DNA of 64,000 bases from Candidatus Avimonas merdigallinarum. Its GTDB lineage: Bacteria; Bacillota; Clostridia; Oscillospirales; Acutalibacteraceae. The notes beneath the pieces are model-generated. The model was given only the letters and a program-made list of their open reading frames with translations. It was not told where the DNA came from and made no database searches. Below, one piece after another: positions 27,000-34,766 of this stretch (position 1 is its first letter; each line of letters begins with the position of its first letter). A program made the position numbers and the translations under genes. The DNA is taken from positions 30,261 to 94,260 of the forward strand of contig CAJFGS010000005.1 of assembly GCA_904377855.1 (NCBI GenBank), in the 5' to 3' direction.

Positions 27000-27040
27000 G
27001 GGAAGCGGGTACCCCACCGGGGTTCCCGCTTCCCTTTTGC
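27000..27040. terminator. Terminator behind the permease gene
   Basis: GGGAAGCGGG pairs with CCCGCTTCCC around a GGGG/CCCC inner stem, with TTTT at the end. It may serve both the permease gene and the opposing small gene. Confidence 0.88.
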
Positions 27041-27052
27041 CTGCGCGTCCGC

Positions 27053-27304
27053 TCAGTCCGCCGCACCCTTGTGCTCCGCCAGCCATTTTTCCGCGTTGGC
27101 GGCGGACAGGGGCTTGATCATTTCCTTTTTATAAGGGGATTCCTCCCCACCCAGCGCGTAAAGGAAAAAATGCCCGTCCGCCGTGCGGTACAGCGTCTCG
27201 CTGTATCCGGCCGGATCGCCGAAATAGCTGACGTTGCAAACGAAAAGCGGTTCGGCCGTCCCGGTATCGTAAACCCGGCCGCGAAAGGTCTTCTTCATAT
27301 CCAA
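27053..27304 (-). CDS. Small conserved protein of unknown function
   Basis: 83 residues, with no signal peptide or membrane segment. The central stretch SYFGDPAGYSETLYRTADG and FLYALGGEESPYKKEMI has the regular look of a small beta-rich fold with an Asp/Gly turn. The C terminus is a short helix (SAANAEKWLAEHKG). TTG at 27304 is preferred as start because AAAGGA lies six bases ahead; ATG 27298 is the alternative. It lies alone and I cannot name a function. Confidence 0.7.
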   Translation of the reverse strand: MDMKKTFRGRVYDTGTAEPLFVCNVSYFGDPAGYSETLYRTADGHFFLYALGGEESPYKKEMIKPLSAANAEKWLAEHKGAAD

Positions 27305-27555
27305 TTCCCGTCCTTTCCGGGCCTCCGCCCGCCGTGCGGGGCCCCTGGCAGCAAGCGGAGCCTGTCCTTGAGGGAACGGGGCTGCGCCGGTTCCTGCGGC
27401 GGGAGGCCGGCTCCGGTGGTTGCCCGGATTCCCCTCCCGCAGCTTCCCCGCGGCGGGAAATCCGGATGGCTGTCTTCCTTAATTATAGAAGGGATGCGGG
27501 GAAAGTTCAACGGGAAAAAGCGCGGATTTTCTGAATCCCGCAAAAAACAGAAAAA

Positions 27556-27596
27556 CCCGGCAGGCCGGGGGCGGGCGCCTCCGGCTTGCCGGGCCG
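27556..27596 (-). terminator. Terminator of the spoVAE gene
   Basis: On the minus strand CCCGGCAAGCCGG and CCGGCCTGCCGGG form a stem with one mismatch, then TTTTTCTGTTTTTT. The remaining spacer 27305-27555 has no supported gene. Confidence 0.8.
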
Positions 27597-27599
27597 TGC

Positions 27600-27965
27600 T
27601 CAGGATTTGTCCCCCGATTTTGCAACCAGGGCGCAGAGGAACCCCAGGAATATCGAGGCGGCCACGCCGCCCGCCGTGGCGGTAATGCCGCCGGTCAGGG
27701 CGCCGATTAGCCCCTGCTCCTTCACCGCTTCCTCCACCCCCTTGGCCAGGGAATAGCCGAACCCGGTCAGCGGGACGGTCGCGCCGCCGCCGGCAAACTG
27801 CACCAGCGGCTCGTACAGCCCGACCGCGGTGAGCGCCACCCCCATGGTCACGAAGAGGACCAAAATCCGCGCCGGCGTCATCGCCGTGTAGTCGATGAGC
27901 AGCTGGCCGATTACGCAGATCCCGCCCCCCACCAGGAACGCCTTGAGAATCATCATCCAGTCCAT
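27600..27965 (-). CDS. spoVAE: Stage V sporulation protein AE
   Basis: Component of the SpoVA channel that moves dipicolinic acid into the forespore and out at germination. 121 residues, four hydrophobic segments. Seen: FLVGGGICVIGQLLIDYT at the start and PLVQFAGGGATVPLTGFGYSLAKGV, both hallmarks of the family, then ALTGGITATAGGVAASI. Start at 27965, with GGAAAGGG upstream; the frame extends to 28025 without support. spoVAC and spoVAD, the usual neighbours, are not in this window. Its presence points to a spore-former. Confidence 0.9.
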   Translation of the reverse strand: MDWMMILKAFLVGGGICVIGQLLIDYTAMTPARILVLFVTMGVALTAVGLYEPLVQFAGGGATVPLTGFGYSLAKGVEEAVKEQGLIGALTGGITATAGGVAASIFLGFLCALVAKSGDKS

Positions 27966-28069
27966 ACGCCATCCAACCCTTTCCGCAGCCCGTTGCCGGG
28001 TATTTACGGGCATAGCATGCGCCAAAAGGGGGGCGATTATTCCGGAAGCCTTCCAAAGCGAAGGGAAAG

Positions 28070-28540
28070 CTACCGGAACTCGTCAAAGGGGAGGATGTAC
28101 CGGCATTCCCGGCGGTCCCCCTGCCGGTAGAGGGGATGATCGGGCGGCAGGAGGACGGTATTCCGCAGCTTGGCCCCCAGTTCCTCACAGACGCGGCGGG
28201 AAGGGAGGTTGTCCGGCCGGCAGGTGATCACCACCTGCGGCATGCGGTGGAGCCTGGCCAGATCCAGCAGGAGGCGGCAGGCTTTCAGGGCGTAATGGTG
28301 GCCGCGGTAGGGCTCGTCCACGTGGTAGCCGATATTTCCCGCGTAATACAGTACCTCGCTGAACCCTACCCGCAGCTCACAGCCGCCCACCGCCCGGCCG
28401 TCGGCCTGGCGGACGATAGCGAAGCGGTAGGTTGGCACGCCGCCCAGTTCCGGCGGGGCGGGGAGGGTCGCGGTCTGCCGCAGCTGGATCTCCCCGTCCT
28501 CCAGGGAAAGACCGTTGATAAAGGGGAAAACAGCCTCCAT
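28070..28540 (-). CDS. GNAT-family N-acetyltransferase
   Basis: 156 residues. The acetyl-CoA site is seen in NIGYHVDEPYRGHHYALKACRLLLDLA, where RGHHYA matches the R/Q-x-x-G-x-A motif loosely; this is followed by VVITCRPDNLPSRRVCEELGA, the second helix-strand of the fold with the Asn-Ser-Arg element. RimJ/RimL-like small-molecule or protein acetyltransferases have this layout; the substrate is unknown. AGGAGGTGG precedes the ATG at 28540, which fixes the start. It is monocistronic or follows no close neighbour. Confidence 0.88.
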   Translation of the reverse strand: MEAVFPFINGLSLEDGEIQLRQTATLPAPPELGGVPTYRFAIVRQADGRAVGGCELRVGFSEVLYYAGNIGYHVDEPYRGHHYALKACRLLLDLARLHRMPQVVITCRPDNLPSRRVCEELGAKLRNTVLLPPDHPLYRQGDRRECRYILPFDEFR

Positions 28541-28843
28541 TTTTCGCCACCTCCTTTGTTTCGCTTTTTCTTTATATCGCTCCCCGGTGGATTTGTCAAG
28601 CGCTGTCGGGAGGTCTTTGCGCCGGGGAATCGGACGGCGGCAGCGGGCCATTTGCGGGGCGCGGGACCGGCAGGCGCCGGGACACCGCCCTGCCGATCCC
28701 ACACGTGTCCGCCAGCTCCCCGGACGTGTAGCTGGGCTGCCGGGCGGCGGCCTCTGCCCGGGAAAATGGATGCGGAAGGGCCGGGCCGATCGCGCAGAAC
28801 CGATCGGCCCGGCCCCTGTCCTTGTGCGGGGAAACGCCGGGAA
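28541..28843. other. Spacer with a hairpin behind the coat gene
   Basis: About 300 bases without a supported gene. GGGCCGGGCCGATCG (28778-28792) pairs with CGATCGGCCCGGCCC (28801-28815), a stem that could end the minus-strand coat operon, although the T run is poor. Confidence 0.5.
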
Positions 28844-29089
28844 TCAGGAATTGGCAAATTTCTGCTTGACCTGCTGGAGCTTCTGCTGCTCCGCCTGCTC
28901 GGACGGGTACCAGCCTTTGGCCGCCATCTTTTTATAAAGGTCGTCCTGCATGGCCAGGCAGTCCTTCAGCGCCGCGTCAAAGGCGCTGTGCACGTTCATG
29001 GTGCTGGACTCGATGGTGCCGTGCAGGTACAGGTCGCAGGCGCCCTTGGTGGTAAGCAGAAGGTTTTCCATTACGCATTGATCGTTCAT
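28844..29089 (-). CDS. CotF-type spore coat protein
   Basis: 81 residues. The pattern ENLLLTTKGACDLYLHGTIE...VHSAFDAALKDCLAMQDDLYKKMAAKGWYP is typical of short clostridial Coat F domain proteins: a helical bundle with one helix ending in the conserved K-G-W-Y-P. The tail AEQQKLQQVKQKFAN is a further helix. It is expected to lie in the spore coat. The start follows AAAGAGGAGAATGCAGC. A 57-residue gene directly upstream probably shares its transcript. Confidence 0.87.
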   Translation of the reverse strand: MNDQCVMENLLLTTKGACDLYLHGTIESSTMNVHSAFDAALKDCLAMQDDLYKKMAAKGWYPSEQAEQQKLQQVKQKFANS

Positions 29090-29172
29090 GCTGCATTCTC
29101 CTCTTTCCGCCCGCCCCGGCAGAGGCTCCGCCTGCCGCCGGCTGCATGCGGGCGATGGTTTGATGGGAAAGG

Positions 29173-29346
29173 CTAGACCAGCTGATAGAAGCTGTCGAAC
29201 AGCTGCTGATGCTTATTGAGCATCTGCTGGACGCAGTTTTTCAGGTCCCCGTCCTGCAGGGTCTGGACTGCGTCCTGGCACTGGGTTTTCAGAAATTTTT
29301 CGTGGCCCAGTGCGTCTTCGATATACATCAGTTCCTTCGGGCTCAT
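29173..29346 (-). CDS. 57-residue helical protein, companion of the CotF-type gene
   Basis: Short frame beginning MSPKELMYIEDALGHEKFL and ending QQLFDSFYQLV, with Cys at two positions (TQCQDAV, KNCVQQML). It appears fully helical. A textbook ribosome binding site, GGAGGTGAAAAGCG, stands before the ATG, which supports real translation in spite of its size. It lies 83 bases upstream of the CotF-type gene on the same strand. Such tiny helical partners of Coat F proteins are common in clostridia (recall), so a coat role is likely but unproven. Confidence 0.78.
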   Translation of the reverse strand: MSPKELMYIEDALGHEKFLKTQCQDAVQTLQDGDLKNCVQQMLNKHQQLFDSFYQLV

Positions 29347-29537
29347 CGCTTTTCACCTCCGGGGGTAGTATTCCACCCGCCCGGGGGGCTTATCCGCCCG
29401 GGAGGAGAAATTTTCCCCGAAAGGCCGCCCGGCCGTCCCCGTCTTCCCGCCGGCCCGCGCCGCCGCCTGGCGGGAGGCGCCTGCCCGCCGGGCATCCCCG
29501 CGCCGGGAGCAGATTCCGGGGAGGATGGCCGGGCAAA

Positions 29538-29587
29538 AAAGAGAAAACCGGCAGGAGGGGTGGGGACCCTCCGCCGGTTTTCTCTTT
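29538..29587. terminator. Bidirectional terminator between coat genes and the glycan locus
   Basis: AAAGAGAAAACCGGC and GCCGGTTTTCTCTTT form the arms, with an inner GAGGGTGGGGACCCTC stem. It closes the minus-strand glycan operon at its 3' end. Confidence 0.9.
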
Positions 29588-29625
29588 GGAAAATATAGGG
29601 AACCAAAAATAAGGGGAACGCGTGG

Positions 29626-31284
29626 TCAGCGGTAATACACCGCCAGTTCGGAAATCCCGGTATAGGTCCAGGTGCCGCCCGGGGTACCGATGATCCGGAT
29701 CCCGTCGCCGTCGATTTCGTCGAAGGTGAGGGTGTAGGTGGTGAAAGGCTCCACGTTCGCGTCGTAGGAATACTCGGGGGAGACGGTAAGCCCCTCCACG
29801 TCGACCCATTCGAACCCGCGCCGCACCTGGACGCGCAGATCGGTAAAGAACCCGCCTTCCGCGGCGACGTTGCCGGTGGTGTATTCCACGGTGTTGAAGT
29901 TTTTGTAATCCGAATAGGTGTAGCCCCAGAAATCCTCGTCTTTGTTTTCGCCGGTCCAGCTGTCCTCGGCCGAGGTCTTATCCTCGTCGTTAAGGACAAA
30001 TTCCTTCCCGTACCGGCCGCTGCGGGTATAGGGGACGGCGTCCTCCAGGGCGAGGTTTTTGTCGGATTTCGCATTGGACGCGCCCTCGGGATCGTAGGGC
30101 TCCACCGTCAGCTTGCGGGCAGTGAAGCGGTACTGCTGCGCGCCCCCGGCAAAGGTGGCGGATAGCACCCACATCTCCGTCCCGTCCTCGCTGATGAACT
30201 TGGAGGGGATGGTGCAGGCATAGCCGCCGTGCTTATCGGCCGTCCAGGGATAGCCGCCGAAATCCTTCTGCAAAAAGAGCTTCCAGGGGCCGTAGGGGGT
30301 GGGGGACTCGTAGAACTCGAAGGTATATTCGGTCCAGGAGGTGTAGATATACCGGTCGAGCGGCTTATTGTACACGATGCTTCCCTGGGAAATCACCGAC
30401 ATGTTGTTCGCGCCGGTGTAAGCCGGGTTGACGTTGGAATACACCCGCCTCTCGTCATGGAGGACCGCCTGGCGCTCGGCGATGTCGCTGCTCCACAGCG
30501 GCTGGCCGTCCCCGTCGGTGCCGGCGAAGAACTCCCACTGGGAGCGGTCCTGGACGGCGTCCTTGGGTACGCGGGCGAGGTACAGGTCCACCGGATCGAT
30601 CACCCGGTTGGTAAAGGAATCCCGCCAGTTGTTGTCCAGGCCGTAGGCGTACACATAGTCGTCGGGGCAGTTCTCGCTGTTCTTCCCGTAGTCGAGGAAC
30701 ATGACGGTGGTAAAGGTGTAGTTGTCGAACATGGGCTCGTCGGTCCCCGTCCAGGTCAGGCCCTTGTCGGTGGACTTATAGATGGAGGCGGCGGGCACGT
30801 CGTCAAAGATGCCGATGGTGGTTTTCCGCAGGTCCTGCACCGCCAGATACAGCACCCCGTCCACGCAGACCATGCCGGTGGGCTTGCGGTTGTACTGGGT
30901 GGGGTCGCTCCAGACCTTCGCCACGTCGTCGGCCCAGGCCAGGTTGGTGCCGGTGAGGCTGTTGTCCCACGGGTTCCCCCGCACCCGGCCCACGACAATA
31001 TCCTGCCAGGAAGCGGAGGTATTCAGCCCTTTGCCGTCGCCGTTGGCGACATACAGGAAATCATCGTCCGCCCAGGCGGAAGGCCAGAGATCCCCGTCGC
31101 TCAGCGGGATGGAGACGGTGTTTTTCTCCTCGATATGCACGGTGGAGAAGAAGGTGCTGTTGGTTTCGCTTTCCACAACGGATGGCGTTTCTTTCATGGT
31201 GGAACCTCCTAAATTACAGCCAGATATAAAGAGGATGGCTGCACAGGCCATAGCGGAAATGGCGGCGCTTTTTCTCTTTCGCAT
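29626..31284 (-). CDS. Lipoprotein with DUF4185 (GH183)-like propeller and C-terminal galactose-binding-like domain
   Basis: 552 residues. The signal peptide ends in lipobox ISGC, so the protein should be anchored outside the cell. Residues about 60-400 show a repeated-blade layout: GDLWPSAWADDDFLYVANGDG, YNRKPTGMVCVDGVLYLAVQ, SIYKSTDKGLTWTG, DYVYAYGLDNNWRDSF, DLYLARVPKD, YIYTSWTEYTFEFYE and PTPYGPW. I read this as a DUF4185 domain, a family with proven endo-D-arabinanases (GH183). Residues 420-552 (FNTVEYTTG, DLRVQVRRG, GIRIIGTPGGTW, ELAVYYR) look like an F5/8C carbohydrate-binding fold. Family call by memory; a general propeller hydrolase is the alternative. Confidence 0.68.
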   Translation of the reverse strand: MRKRKSAAISAMACAAILFISGCNLGGSTMKETPSVVESETNSTFFSTVHIEEKNTVSIPLSDGDLWPSAWADDDFLYVANGDGKGLNTSASWQDIVVGRVRGNPWDNSLTGTNLAWADDVAKVWSDPTQYNRKPTGMVCVDGVLYLAVQDLRKTTIGIFDDVPAASIYKSTDKGLTWTGTDEPMFDNYTFTTVMFLDYGKNSENCPDDYVYAYGLDNNWRDSFTNRVIDPVDLYLARVPKDAVQDRSQWEFFAGTDGDGQPLWSSDIAERQAVLHDERRVYSNVNPAYTGANNMSVISQGSIVYNKPLDRYIYTSWTEYTFEFYESPTPYGPWKLFLQKDFGGYPWTADKHGGYACTIPSKFISEDGTEMWVLSATFAGGAQQYRFTARKLTVEPYDPEGASNAKSDKNLALEDAVPYTRSGRYGKEFVLNDEDKTSAEDSWTGENKDEDFWGYTYSDYKNFNTVEYTTGNVAAEGGFFTDLRVQVRRGFEWVDVEGLTVSPEYSYDANVEPFTTYTLTFDEIDGDGIRIIGTPGGTWTYTGISELAVYYR

Positions 31285-31306
31285 GGCATTCCCGTCCTTT
31301 CTTGGG

Positions 31307-33202
31307 TCAGCGGTAATACACCGCGAGCTCCGTCACAGTGGTGTACCGCCTGGAGCCGCCCGGCCGCCCGATAATCCGGATGGCGTCGCCGGAAATCTCG
31401 TCAAAGCGGATGGTATAGGTCGTATTGGAGCCGGTGCTCATGGTCTTGGGATAATTGGGGGATACCGAGCCGTTTGACACGTTCACCCATTTGCCGTTCT
31501 GCCGGACCTGGACGCCGAGGGTGGCAAACCAGCCGCCGTTGTTTTTCATCTCGCCGGTGGTGTACTCGATGGTATTGAACCGGCAGATCTTGTTAAAGCT
31601 GTATCCCCAGCAGTCGATATCCTTCATTTCGCCGGTCCAGCTCTGCTCCTCGTATTCGACGGAACCGTCGTTGAGGCGGTGGGGCCGCCCGTTCCCGTTG
31701 CTGGTGCTGATGATCACCGGGTTCAGGCTGTCGTCCATCGCCAGGTTGTTGGAGCCCTTGGCGTTGTTCGCCTGCGTTTTGGGGGCGAGGGACACCGTCA
31801 TCTTCCGCATATTGTAACCGTACTGCTGGACTCCGTCGACAAAAGTGTTGGAAATGATATACATTTCCAGCCCATTGGAGCTGATGAACTTGGAGGGGAT
31901 CACACAGCCGTAGCCGCCGTACTTCTGGCTATCCCAGGGATAGGAGCCGAAATCCTTGCGCGCGAAAAGGTTGAACGGGCCGTAGGGGGTGGGGGACTCG
32001 TAAAATTCGTAGGTATATTCCGTCCAGGAGGTGTAGATGTAGCGGTCCAGCGGCTCGTTATATACGATGCTGCCCTGGGAAAGCACCGACATGTCCCGCA
32101 CGCCGGGCACGCCGTCGGTCACCCGCTCATACACCCGGCGGGTATCGGTCAGCACCGGCTTGCGGGCGTTGATGTCCTTGCTCCACTGGGGGGAAGAAGA
32201 GGTCCCGGAGAAGAATTCCCACTTGGAGCGGTCCATGATGCTGTTCGCCGGCACCCGCGCCAGGTACAGGTTGACCGGATCGTCCACCTTCCCGGAGAAG
32301 GAATCCCGCCAGTTGTTGTCCAGGCCGTAGGCGTAGACGTAGCCGTCCGGGCTGTTTTCGTTGTCCTTGCCGTAGTCGAGGAACATGATGGTGGTGAAAA
32401 CATAGTTGTCGAACATCGGCTCGGAGGTGCCGGTCCAGGTCTTGCCCTTGTCGGTGGACTTGTAGATGGAGGCGGCGGGCGCTTCGTCGAACAGCCCGTC
32501 GGAGGTGGAGCGCAGGTCCTGCACCGCCAGGTACAGCACCCCGTCCACCGAGACCATGCCGGTGGGCTTGCGGTTAAACTCGGAACCGGACCAGATCTCG
32601 GCGACGCTGTCGCCATAGGCCAGCCCTTCCCCTTTTATGCCGGTGGAAGGGGTGCCGCTGATACGGCTGACCACGATATCCGAATTGACGCTCCCGAAGC
32701 CGGTGCCGTCGCCGTTGGCGACATACAGGTAATCGTCGTCCGACCAGGCGCCCGGCCAGAGGTCGCCGTTGCTTCCCGGGGCGGTATAGGTGTTCCGCTC
32801 CTCAATTTCCACCGAGCCAAAGAAGGTGCTGGTGATATCGTCGTCGGTAGAGACCGTATCCAGCGGCGTGCCGGAGGATGCCGGGGGCGACGTCTGGGAG
32901 GAGTCGGAGGAACCTGGGTCGGATGAGGAATTGTCGCCCCCTCCCGATCCGCTGTCCGGAACCGAGCCGCCGGTCCCGCCGGACGGATTGGAAGAGGCGC
33001 CGCCCGTCCCCGTGGTGCCGCCTTCCCCCGTCGTCCCGGTGCCGCCGGTACCGGTGGTGCCGTCGGCACCGGAGGACGTGGGAGAAGAGCTGGGATCCGA
33101 CGGGGTGGATTCCGTGTTCCCGCCGCAGGCGGTCAGGAACAGCAGGGCGCCGCAGAGCAGGCAGGCTGTCAGCGGGCGCAGCCGGTAAAACAGACTTTTC
33201 AT
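31307..33202 (-). CDS. Second DUF4185 (GH183)-like lipoprotein, paralogue of its neighbour
   Basis: 631 residues. Lipobox LTAC follows a hydrophobic signal segment, then comes a linker of about 95 residues made of Gly, Ser, Thr and Pro that lifts the catalytic part off the surface. The rest follows the paralogue at 29626 nearly motif for motif (GDLWPGAWSDDDYLYVANGDG, YVYAYGLDNNWRDSF, YIYTSWTEYTYEFYESPTPY) and ends in the same F5/8C-like domain. Tandem duplication is evident; the linker is the chief difference. Only 22 bases separate the two genes. Function by inference: endo-acting hydrolase on extracellular glycan. Confidence 0.68.
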   Translation of the reverse strand: MKSLFYRLRPLTACLLCGALLFLTACGGNTESTPSDPSSSPTSSGADGTTGTGGTGTTGEGGTTGTGGASSNPSGGTGGSVPDSGSGGGDNSSSDPGSSDSSQTSPPASSGTPLDTVSTDDDITSTFFGSVEIEERNTYTAPGSNGDLWPGAWSDDDYLYVANGDGTGFGSVNSDIVVSRISGTPSTGIKGEGLAYGDSVAEIWSGSEFNRKPTGMVSVDGVLYLAVQDLRSTSDGLFDEAPAASIYKSTDKGKTWTGTSEPMFDNYVFTTIMFLDYGKDNENSPDGYVYAYGLDNNWRDSFSGKVDDPVNLYLARVPANSIMDRSKWEFFSGTSSSPQWSKDINARKPVLTDTRRVYERVTDGVPGVRDMSVLSQGSIVYNEPLDRYIYTSWTEYTYEFYESPTPYGPFNLFARKDFGSYPWDSQKYGGYGCVIPSKFISSNGLEMYIISNTFVDGVQQYGYNMRKMTVSLAPKTQANNAKGSNNLAMDDSLNPVIISTSNGNGRPHRLNDGSVEYEEQSWTGEMKDIDCWGYSFNKICRFNTIEYTTGEMKNNGGWFATLGVQVRQNGKWVNVSNGSVSPNYPKTMSTGSNTTYTIRFDEISGDAIRIIGRPGGSRRYTTVTELAVYYR

Positions 33203-33248
33203 AAGCGCTCCTTCTTCATCAAAGAGTCAAAGGGGTGAAACCGCCCGG

Positions 33249-34337
33249 TTAGATGACTTCCAGGTAATCCTTGTCCGCCAGCGGGGGGAAGGGAGCGGTC
33301 GGCAGGGTCTGGTACCAGAAGGCCACCGAAGCGATGTCGTCCTGCAGGGGCAGGTACCGGCCTCCCTCCCGCCAGCCGAGGGCCTGGATGGTGACCCGCA
33401 GATCCGTCTCAAAGCGGATGGGATCGGTGATGTGCCAGCGGTACAGCCCGAACCGCATCTGGCTGCTGTACAGCTTGTTCGGCGTGATCACCTGGTGCAG
33501 GCCGGAATAGGGGGTGGTGAAGGGGACGTATCCATCGTGGGTGACGGGGTTTTCAAAATTGTAGGATCCGCAGAAATAGTCCTCGGTGCCGGTGCCGCAG
33601 ATGGTGGGATATTCGCCGTCGCCGTCCATGTAGAACTTGATTTCGCCTTCGCCCCACCAGCCGCAGTTGTTGACGCCCCAGGCCATGTAGGTGCCGACAT
33701 ACTGGCCGCGGCCCTTCACGCCGTCCAGGATGGTGTAAACTTCCTTGTAGGGCAGGGGGTTGACCCGGTTGAAGCGGGCGTGGAAGTACGCACAGTCCTC
33801 CGGGATCTCGGTCAGGGTGTAGTCGATCTGATAGTAGTAGGTCACCGGTTCCGCGTCCCGGTTTTCCAGGGTGATGCGGCAGCTCTTGCGGAAGGGCATC
33901 TGCCAGTAGCAGTTGAACGCGCTGCCCGGATTGACGCAAACCGCCAGGGAAGAAAGCTGGGCGTACTGGTTCCAGCCGGAGCAGAAGAAATCGCCGACCG
34001 GCGCTTCCACCGAAGGATTCTCCTGGCCGTCCCAGTACATCCGGATGATGGTGTTGCGCCATTTGCCGGTGGGGGTCATCCAAATGTGCTGGATACAGCC
34101 CATCCCCTCAATCGCGGCGATCTCAAAGGTTTCCCCGGCGGGGATGACGATATAGGGATTGACCTTCCAGCCGGTGCCCAGATCGCGGGCCGCATAGCGG
34201 GCGCTGCCTTCTTCCAAGGGGCACATGCCGCCCTTGCCCTTCTCCCCGGTGAAATTTTCCGGGCAGATGGAACGGGTGCGGGCGTCCGAAAGACGCGTCA
34301 GATCTCCCATTGAATTGCAGATTCCGTTGAATTTCAT
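33249..34337 (-). CDS. DUF2961 / GH172 family glycoside hydrolase
   Basis: 362 residues, without a signal peptide, so probably cytoplasmic. Seen: GICNSMGDLTRLSDARTRS at the start, GWKVNPYIVIPAGETFEIA, GMGCIQHIWMTP, WDGQENPSVEAPVGDFFC, NCYWQMPFRKSCRITLEN, CGWWGEGEIKFYMDGDGEYP and CGTGTEDYFCGSYNF, all matching DUF2961, now GH172, whose known members split alpha-D-fructofuranosides or alpha-D-arabinofuranosides. The two acidic residues in GEGEIKF and TGTEDYF are candidates for catalysis by family analogy. It leads the minus-strand operon; start 34337 follows GAAAGGA at a wide spacing. Confidence 0.82.
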   Translation of the reverse strand: MKFNGICNSMGDLTRLSDARTRSICPENFTGEKGKGGMCPLEEGSARYAARDLGTGWKVNPYIVIPAGETFEIAAIEGMGCIQHIWMTPTGKWRNTIIRMYWDGQENPSVEAPVGDFFCSGWNQYAQLSSLAVCVNPGSAFNCYWQMPFRKSCRITLENRDAEPVTYYYQIDYTLTEIPEDCAYFHARFNRVNPLPYKEVYTILDGVKGRGQYVGTYMAWGVNNCGWWGEGEIKFYMDGDGEYPTICGTGTEDYFCGSYNFENPVTHDGYVPFTTPYSGLHQVITPNKLYSSQMRFGLYRWHITDPIRFETDLRVTIQALGWREGGRYLPLQDDIASVAFWYQTLPTAPFPPLADKDYLEVI

Positions 34338-34529
34338 TGTGATGACCATTCCTTTCTTCGTATCCGGAGGAATGCGGCGGGCCGCATCCTCCTTCCCAAG
34401 GGGGCGGGAAGCCCCCCTTTTTGACGTGTGCCGTGAATTTTTCTGAAACCGGGGCCCGAAAAACGGAAACACGAAAAGGCCATATGGTTTCCAGTGGTTT
34501 CCATACAGCCCGCGGTCTCCGTTTTCCGT

Positions 34530-34547
34530 TGTGACATCAATGTTACA
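34530..34547. promoter_or_regulatory. LacI-type operator 1, at the start of the GH172-GH183 transcript
   Basis: TGTGACATCAATGTTACA is a palindrome with 7 of 9 pairs matched. It covers the expected start of the minus-strand transcript and shares its core with sites at 35970 and 36168. Confidence 0.6.
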
Positions 34548-34550
34548 TCC

Positions 34551-34579
34551 AGCATACCCAAGGAAACGAAAAAAGTCAA
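34551..34579 (-). promoter_or_regulatory. Promoter of the GH172-GH183 operon
   Basis: Minus strand TTGACT (34579-34574) and TATGCT (34556-34551) with a 17-base spacer. Confidence 0.7.
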
Positions 34580-34675
34580 TATAGAATTTCAAAAACAGGG
34601 ATATATTTGTAATAAATTCCATTTTACAAACGATTGATTATGTATATAGCACAAATTTTTATCCCAAAAATCGAT

Positions 34676-34705
34676 TTGACATGTGACACTGCTGTGTGAT
34701 ATAAT
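34676..34705 (+). promoter_or_regulatory. Promoter of the LacI-family regulator, with an operator-like spacer
   Basis: TTGACA (34676-34681) and TATAAT (34700-34705) are 18 bases apart. The spacer holds TGACACTGCTGTGTGA (34684-34699), an imperfect palindrome with 6 of 8 pairs, a possible autoregulation site. The DNA around it, 34560-34740, is markedly AT-rich. Confidence 0.75.
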
Positions 34706-34766
34706 CCATCGCAGACAGAGAGGTGCGTAGACATAGCCCGAATGATTACGGGTTGGAGGCGGCTTT

